Shown one piece after another: positions 32,793-36,764 of a stretch of DNA of 36,764 nucleotides. Origin of the DNA: an uncultured Clostridia bacterium. Lineage in GTDB: Bacteria > Bacillota > Clostridia > Oscillospirales > Acutalibacteraceae. The notes beneath the pieces are model-generated. The model ran no database searches. It was not told the origin of the DNA and saw only the letters and a list, made by a program, of their open reading frames with translations. The stretch lies in NCBI GenBank assembly GCA_944384815.1, contig CALWUW010000022.1, forward strand, positions 1 through 36,764, given 5' to 3'. The position numbers and the translations under genes were made by a program. How positions within the stretch are numbered: position 1 is the stretch's first letter; every line of letters begins with the position of its first letter.

Positions 32793-34100
32793 ATGTCCAG
32801 TTATACCGTCCGCAAAACGCCGGGGGATCTTTCATGGTTTACCCATGACCGCTTTGGTATGTTTATCCACTGGGGGCTTTACGCCATGCCCGGCCGCCAC
32901 GAATGGGTGAAAACCAATGAATGCATCCCGGAAGAAAAATACCAGAAATACTTTCAGTATTTCAATCCCGATCTGTTTGACGCCAAGGAATGGGCCAGGC
33001 AGGCAAAAGCGGCCGGCATGAAATACGCCGTGCTGACCACCAAGCATCATGAGGGATTTTGCTTGTTTGATTCCCAATATACGGATTATAAAAGCACCAA
33101 CACGCCCATCGGCCGGGATCTTGTACGGGAATACGTGGATGCTTTCCGGGCAGAAGGGCTGCATATCGGGTTTTACTATTCCCTGATCGATTGGCACCAC
33201 CCGGAATTCCCCATTGATCATCTCCATCCCCGCCGCAACGACCCGGACGCCTATGAGAAATCCAAAGATCGGGATATGCACAAATATGCTCAATATATGC
33301 GCAATCAGGTTACCGAATTGCTTTCCAATTACGGAAAAATCGACATCCTCTGGTTTGATTTTTCCTATGACAAAGATCCCCACTTCCCGGACTGGATGAA
33401 AGGAAAAGGCAAAGAGGAATGGGAAGCCCAGGAGCTCATCGACACCGCCCGGAAGCTACAGCCCCACATTATTATCGACAACCGCACCCAGATCGAGCAG
33501 GATCTTTGGACGCCGGAACAATACCAGCCCACAGAATGGATCCGCCATGAGGAAACAGGGGAGCTGGTTCCCTGGGAAGCCTGCCAGACCTTTTCCGGTT
33601 CCTGGGGATACTACCGGGATGAAATGACCTGGAAGTCCCCGGAGATGCTGATCCAAATGCTCATCAACACCGTTTCCCTGGGAGGAAACCTGCTGATGAA
33701 CGTGGGCCCCACTTCCCGGGGGTATTTTGACAGCCGGGCGCAGGCAGCGCTGCAAACGTACGGAGACTGGATGCGCTACAACAGCCGTTCCATCTATGGC
33801 TGCACCATGGCAGAGCCGGAATTTCTGAACATCTGCCCCAACGGCTGCAAGCTGACCCAAAGTCAGGACGGCAAGCGCTTGTATGTCCATTTGTTTGAAT
33901 ATCCTTTCCAGACCCTGATTCTGAAAAACATGGCCGAAAAGGTAGATTACGTTCAGTTCCTTCATGACGGAAGCGAACTATTGACGGAGGAACGGACCCG
34001 CACTGACTCCAAAGGAGAAACGGAAAAGAATCTTCTTATCACCCTTCCTGTGGTCAAGCCTAACGTGATCGTTCCGGTGATTGAAATTTTCCTGAAATAA
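32793..34100 (+). CDS. GH29 alpha-L-fucosidase
   Basis: Releases L-fucose from glycans such as mucin or milk oligosaccharides by the retaining mechanism. The 435-residue protein begins with the typical TPGDLSWFTHDRFGMFIHWG segment, has HHEGF, and the nucleophile D189 in ILWFDF. The C-terminal 80 residues form the usual beta domain. No signal peptide, so it acts inside the cell on imported sugars. AAGGAGG lies seven bases before the ATG. The acid/base residue in this family varies and I cannot place it. No transporter is nearby. Confidence 0.93.
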   Translation: MSSYTVRKTPGDLSWFTHDRFGMFIHWGLYAMPGRHEWVKTNECIPEEKYQKYFQYFNPDLFDAKEWARQAKAAGMKYAVLTTKHHEGFCLFDSQYTDYKSTNTPIGRDLVREYVDAFRAEGLHIGFYYSLIDWHHPEFPIDHLHPRRNDPDAYEKSKDRDMHKYAQYMRNQVTELLSNYGKIDILWFDFSYDKDPHFPDWMKGKGKEEWEAQELIDTARKLQPHIIIDNRTQIEQDLWTPEQYQPTEWIRHEETGELVPWEACQTFSGSWGYYRDEMTWKSPEMLIQMLINTVSLGGNLLMNVGPTSRGYFDSRAQAALQTYGDWMRYNSRSIYGCTMAEPEFLNICPNGCKLTQSQDGKRLYVHLFEYPFQTLILKNMAEKVDYVQFLHDGSELLTEERTRTDSKGETEKNLLITLPVVKPNVIVPVIEIFLK

Positions 34101-34135
34101 GCCGTTTTCCCATATTCACGCTGTTTTTCCAAGCA

Positions 34136-34174
34136 AAAAGCGCTTCCCCGCCCAAAGGCCGGGGAAGCGCTTTT
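34136..34174. terminator. Terminator after the fucosidase gene
   Basis: Long perfect stem (34136-34150 with 34160-34174) with flanking A and T runs, followed by T on the plus strand. Confidence 0.92.
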
Positions 34175-34225
34175 ATGTAAGATCCTATCCTTTCAAGGAC
34201 CACATTCTATTTCAATAGGCAAATC

Positions 34226-34272
34226 AAAAAGCTCCAGGGAATCTGCCCCACAGCGTCTTTCGCTCCTGGAGC
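34226..34272 (-). terminator. Terminator after the amidase gene
   Basis: GCTCCAGG (34231-34238) pairs with CCTGGAGC (34265-34272) across a 26-base loop; five T (34226-34230) follow on the minus strand. It is close to the amidase stop codon. Confidence 0.7.
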
Positions 34273-34284
34273 ATCTTTTTCCCG

Positions 34285-35070
34285 TTACGCGTCTATATAA
34301 GCGCACAAGCCGTCCGCCATAGCTTTCACCAACGTCTCCCGATACTCCGCATCCAGCAGGGAGGAAAGCTCCTCCGGACAAGTCATGACGCCCATTTCCA
34401 CCAAAACGGCTGTCATATTGGTCTCCCGAAGCACTTGGTAATTCCCCATCTGTACGCTTCGAACTTCAATGGAGGCGGCTTCCGCAGCGTCCATAATGTT
34501 TTGAGCCAAGGCGTTTCCTTCTTCTGACTTATAGTAGTAACACTCGAATCCGGAAACAGAAGGATCCTCTGCAAACGAATTGCAATGAAGGCTTACAAAA
34601 AGATCCCCCTGGGCCTGATTCGCGATCTCCGCCCGCCGGGACAGTTCTACATACTCATCCTTCTCCCGGGTGAGCACAACAGAAAACCCTCTGGCTTCCA
34701 GTTCTTTTTGAAGGAGGGCTACCAATTCCATGGAAATATTCTTCTCATAAACCTCTCCCACAACACAGCCGGGATCCTCGCCGCCATGTCCTGCGTCCAA
34801 AACGATCACACCGCTGTATTGAGGAACAACAGCAGAAACTTCCGAAACTTCCTCCCTGCTGCTGACTGGATTGGGCCTTGTATATTCAGACGACTGCCGG
34901 CTCTGCACATCGGCAGAAACGGAAGAAGTTTTCCCGCTGTTTCCCCATATCTGCATCCCCAAAACCAAACCCAAGACCGCAAAAATACAGACAGCGGCAC
35001 AAACCAGCGCTATCCGGTTTTTTTCTTTTCGGTTTCTCCCAGAAGGGCTGAAATTTGTTCCGTATTCCAT
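34285..35070 (-). CDS. N-acetylmuramoyl-L-alanine amidase, membrane-anchored
   Basis: Zinc amidase (Amidase_3) that cuts stem peptides from MurNAc. From the ATG at 35070 (262 aa) it has a membrane helix at about 19-40, a serine-rich linker, then the catalytic domain from about residue 85: H95 in DAGHGGEDPG, E109 in YEKNISM, H in VSLHCNS and the catalytic E in LVEMG. The frame is open to 35274, but the AAAGGG site before 35070 and the helix position favour the shorter start. Similar enzymes act in spore cortex or vegetative wall turnover; the role here is not decided. Confidence 0.9.
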   Translation of the reverse strand: MEYGTNFSPSGRNRKEKNRIALVCAAVCIFAVLGLVLGMQIWGNSGKTSSVSADVQSRQSSEYTRPNPVSSREEVSEVSAVVPQYSGVIVLDAGHGGEDPGCVVGEVYEKNISMELVALLQKELEARGFSVVLTREKDEYVELSRRAEIANQAQGDLFVSLHCNSFAEDPSVSGFECYYYKSEEGNALAQNIMDAAEAASIEVRSVQMGNYQVLRETNMTAVLVEMGVMTCPEELSSLLDAEYRETLVKAMADGLCAYIDA

Positions 35071-35230
35071 ATGTTTCACCCTTTCCTTTTCCCTTTGAAC
35101 TTCCTGTTTCCGTTTTTCAAAAAGTCTCTCAGCGACAATCATACTCCTTACAAGATTTCTTTGCAACACCATTTTGTAAATTTTCTTTTCCCTATAAAAT
35201 TTAAAATTGAAGTTCACATAAATTACAGAC

Positions 35231-35265
35231 AAAAAGATGTGCCCGATGCTAAGATCGGGCACATC
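35231..35265 (-). terminator. Terminator after the Cys-rich protein gene
   Basis: Perfect 12-base stem (35236-35247 with 35254-35265) and 6-base loop. Five T (35231-35235) follow on the minus strand. Confidence 0.93.
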
Positions 35266-35317
35266 CCTTACCAAAATCCAGTCAAGCTTTGTTTTACCAT
35301 TTTAAAAGCGCCAGAAA

Positions 35318-35662
35318 TTACTTCACTGCTTCTGCAACCGGCGGTTTACCGCATCCGGTGCAAATATCGTCGGCGGAAGCGCCGTTACAGCTAACAAACG
35401 CATCTCCAACCGTTGCTGTTGCGCCAAATTCTACCGGAACCGCCACGCAAATATCCTGAGCAATGGTGAAAACACAGGAACCGTTCCGTTCCCCCTCACA
35501 GGTAACTTTTCCGGGAATAACCACAGGGACTCCGCAGCATTTCGTAAAGGTGGCCCCTGTTTTCGCAAAAGGATTCACCGTTACAGGCACGCAAATAGAC
35601 GCGGACTGGTATCCCACGGTGGGGCAAGTCTGGTCTTCTAATACAGTCATATCGTTCTGCAT
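35318..35662 (-). CDS. Small Cys-rich protein with internal repeat, unknown function
   Basis: I do not recognise this family. The 114-residue protein has nine cysteines, is rich in Val, Ala and Thr, and contains two related segments: ICVPVTVNPFAKTGATF and ICVAVPVEFGATATVGDAF, each followed by a Cys-containing stretch (CCG and SCNG). It ends with CTGCGKPP. No signal peptide. Such small disulphide-rich, leaderless proteins are common in spore coats and exosporia, an inference only. The ATG at 35662 is placed ten bases after AAAGGAGG; two other in-frame ATGs lie upstream at 35671 and 35698. It has its own terminator. Confidence 0.7.
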   Translation of the reverse strand: MQNDMTVLEDQTCPTVGYQSASICVPVTVNPFAKTGATFTKCCGVPVVIPGKVTCEGERNGSCVFTIAQDICVAVPVEFGATATVGDAFVSCNGASADDICTGCGKPPVAEAVK

Positions 35663-36036
35663 GATTATCATTCCTCCTTTCAGATAGGAATGATTCATTT
35701 TATTCTCCAGGAGACCGTTTGGTGCTTATAAAAAGATTTTTCTTTTATCTTCCTTTTCCCAAAACAAGGATGTTTCCCTCTTGCGTAACGGAACTATAAC
35801 GGAACCTTTTTCTTCCAAAAGCGTTTTATTTTTGCCAATACAGAAACAAAACAGTTAGGAGTCTTTATGACACAGCTGTCCGTTTTTCCATGGCGGGAGA
35901 AGGAGCGAATGCAAAAAAGCGGCTTCATCCCGAAAAATCAAACTATGCTCCATTGAAACCGGATTTTCTGTTTGGATATCTGCGGCCAATCTGGCTTTGA
36001 ATTTTGATTCAATATTTCATTACCACACAAGCACAT
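35663..36036. other. Spacer upstream of the Cys-rich gene
   Basis: No supported gene in about 370 bases. A 29-codon open frame at 35866 (plus strand) has no ribosome site. It holds the direct repeat at 35786-35805. Confidence 0.5.
35786..35805. repeat. Direct repeat TAACGGAAC spaced one helical turn
   Basis: Two exact 9-base copies (35786-35794, 35797-35805), start to start 11 bases. TATAGT, a possible -10 for the Cys-rich gene, lies across the junction (minus strand). The spacing would put two bound proteins on the same DNA face. Confidence 0.4.
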
Positions 36037-36071
36037 AAAAAGAATCCAAACGCAGTCTGCGTTTGGATTCT
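36037..36071 (-). terminator. Terminator downstream of the YgjP-like gene
   Basis: Perfect 14-base stem (36041-36054 with 36058-36071) with a 3-base loop; T run on the minus strand at 36037-36040. Confidence 0.88.
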
Positions 36072-36216
36072 AGATTGGCAAATCTACCGCTCGTGGATAC
36101 AATGCACTACGATTTTGATGCATGGTGCATTTTTTGCGGCTGTCAATCGATGCCTATGGGACAATGAGGACAGAAAGGACAAAGGAGAGTATATATGCCG
36201 GTTTCGCCTAGAACAA

Positions 36217-36762
36217 TTATTTTTCAAAATAATCCAAAATTTGACCATTTAGCTTCTTGCGGATTTCCCTCCAATTCGGCATAAACCGATCCATATGAGT
36301 CACAAAATTATCATTATGGTTCTTTTCCATCAGATGTGTCAGTTCATGCAAAATCACATAATCTAAGCATTCTGGCGTTTTCTTTGCCAGCTGAAGATTG
36401 AGCCATATTTTGCGGGTCTTCACATTACAGGTACCCCAACGGGTGGTCATATTTTTTGTTTGCCACCCATCGGGATGTAAGCCTGTTATTTCCTCCCACT
36501 TAGGGAGAACCCGCTCGATTTCGGCCTTTAAGATTTCACGATACCATTCGTTGACAAAACGTCCCCTCTGTTCGGCGGTACTTTCCTCTCGTACAGTCAG
36601 GATTGCCTTATCTCCGTCCAGTTCAAGAGAATTGCCTCTATTGCTGTAGTTTACCAGCAGATAATACTGTCGTCCCCATACATAGAGTGCTTCGCCGGAA
36701 ACATATTCACGGGCTGTCTGTCTGGGCTGCTGTTCAAACTTTTCCTGCTGACGTTTGATCCA
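36217..36762 (-). CDS. YgjP-like metallopeptidase (DUF45), partial
   Basis: C-terminal 181 residues of a zinc peptidase-like protein; the 5' end lies past the window. The reading frame is continuous to the edge and shows the family segments WIKRQQ, ALYVWGRQYYLLV, TTRWGTC, and the zinc motif HELTH with a later H in NHNDNF. This family often sits beside type I restriction genes, and may function as a metal-dependent hydrolase in DNA-related systems; no partner is visible here. Terminator 145 bases downstream. Confidence 0.9.
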   Translation of the reverse strand, partial: WIKRQQEKFEQQPRQTAREYVSGEALYVWGRQYYLLVNYSNRGNSLELDGDKAILTVREESTAEQRGRFVNEWYREILKAEIERVLPKWEEITGLHPDGWQTKNMTTRWGTCNVKTRKIWLNLQLAKKTPECLDYVILHELTHLMEKNHNDNFVTHMDRFMPNWREIRKKLNGQILDYFEK

Positions 36763-36764
36763 AC

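Noticed and set aside
36004-36252. 82-codon plus-strand frame
   Set aside because: Runs through a perfect terminator hairpin and into the antisense of the YgjP-like gene; no ribosome site.
36195-36284. 29-codon open frame with AAAGGAGAG site, plus strand
   Set aside because: Overlaps the YgjP-like coding region on the other strand and has no recognisable product.

Overview
The window looks like a chromosomal segment of an anaerobic, spore-forming Bacillota of class Clostridia, perhaps an Oscillospirales/Ruminococcaceae relative. The evidence is strong AGGAGG-type ribosome sites, CCA-encoded tRNAs, a group B-type [FeFe]-hydrogenase, an ECF transporter core, AsrC/DsrA-like iron-sulfur chemistry, and two candidate mother-cell (sigma-K-like) promoters. 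The assignment is by gene content only; there is no rRNA or other clear marker.

Layout. 1-620: five minus-strand tRNAs (Gly, Arg, His, Gln, Lys) between a perfect consensus promoter and a large terminator hairpin. 644-4236: clpC/E-type ATPase, pgsA and cvpA. 4396-13401: a long same-strand run read ruvC-ruvA-ruvB, membrane protein, methyltransferase, ecfA1-ecfA2-ecfT, truA, DUF5711-like protein, with overlaps in the ecf block and at truA. 13555-16445: PAP2 phosphatase, a two-gene ThrE-type exporter and a patatin-like phospholipase. 16775-18791 (plus): tRNA-Val and the hydrogenase, whose promoter overlaps a good match to the NADH sensor Rex. 18900-19871: GH25 lysozyme with LysM repeats and no signal peptide. 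20093-21866 (plus): TtcA-like tRNA thiolase and PHP phosphoesterase. 21975-28223 (minus): iron/corrinoid-type ABC importer, a CbiK-like chelatase and an 855-residue fusion of an NADH flavoenzyme, a rhodanese and an AsrC-like sulfite reductase/ferredoxin module. 28413-31383: a frameshifted VWA protein and a zinc metalloprotease whose sortase signal lies in the -1 frame after its stop. 31785-34100: divergent AraC regulator and GH29 alpha-L-fucosidase. 34285-35662: membrane-anchored amidase and a Cys-rich protein with an internal repeat. 36217-end: a YgjP-like metallopeptidase cut by the window edge.

How genes may work together. The chelatase can load Fe or Co into sirohydrochlorin and lies one base from the stop of the fusion enzyme, which carries siroheme/[4Fe-4S]-type cysteines; with the importer this reads as a sulfur-reduction and tetrapyrrole/metal unit. 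The hydrogenase with its Rex-like operator ties H2 metabolism to NADH. The leaderless lysozyme and the VWA gene each have a sigma-K-like promoter, hinting at late sporulation.

The most unusual non-coding signal is a set of short degenerate tandem arrays of period 8 in intergenic spacers. Each array has its own unit sequence, and units differ mostly by transitions; a period-9 array lies nearby. I do not recognise these arrays as a described element.
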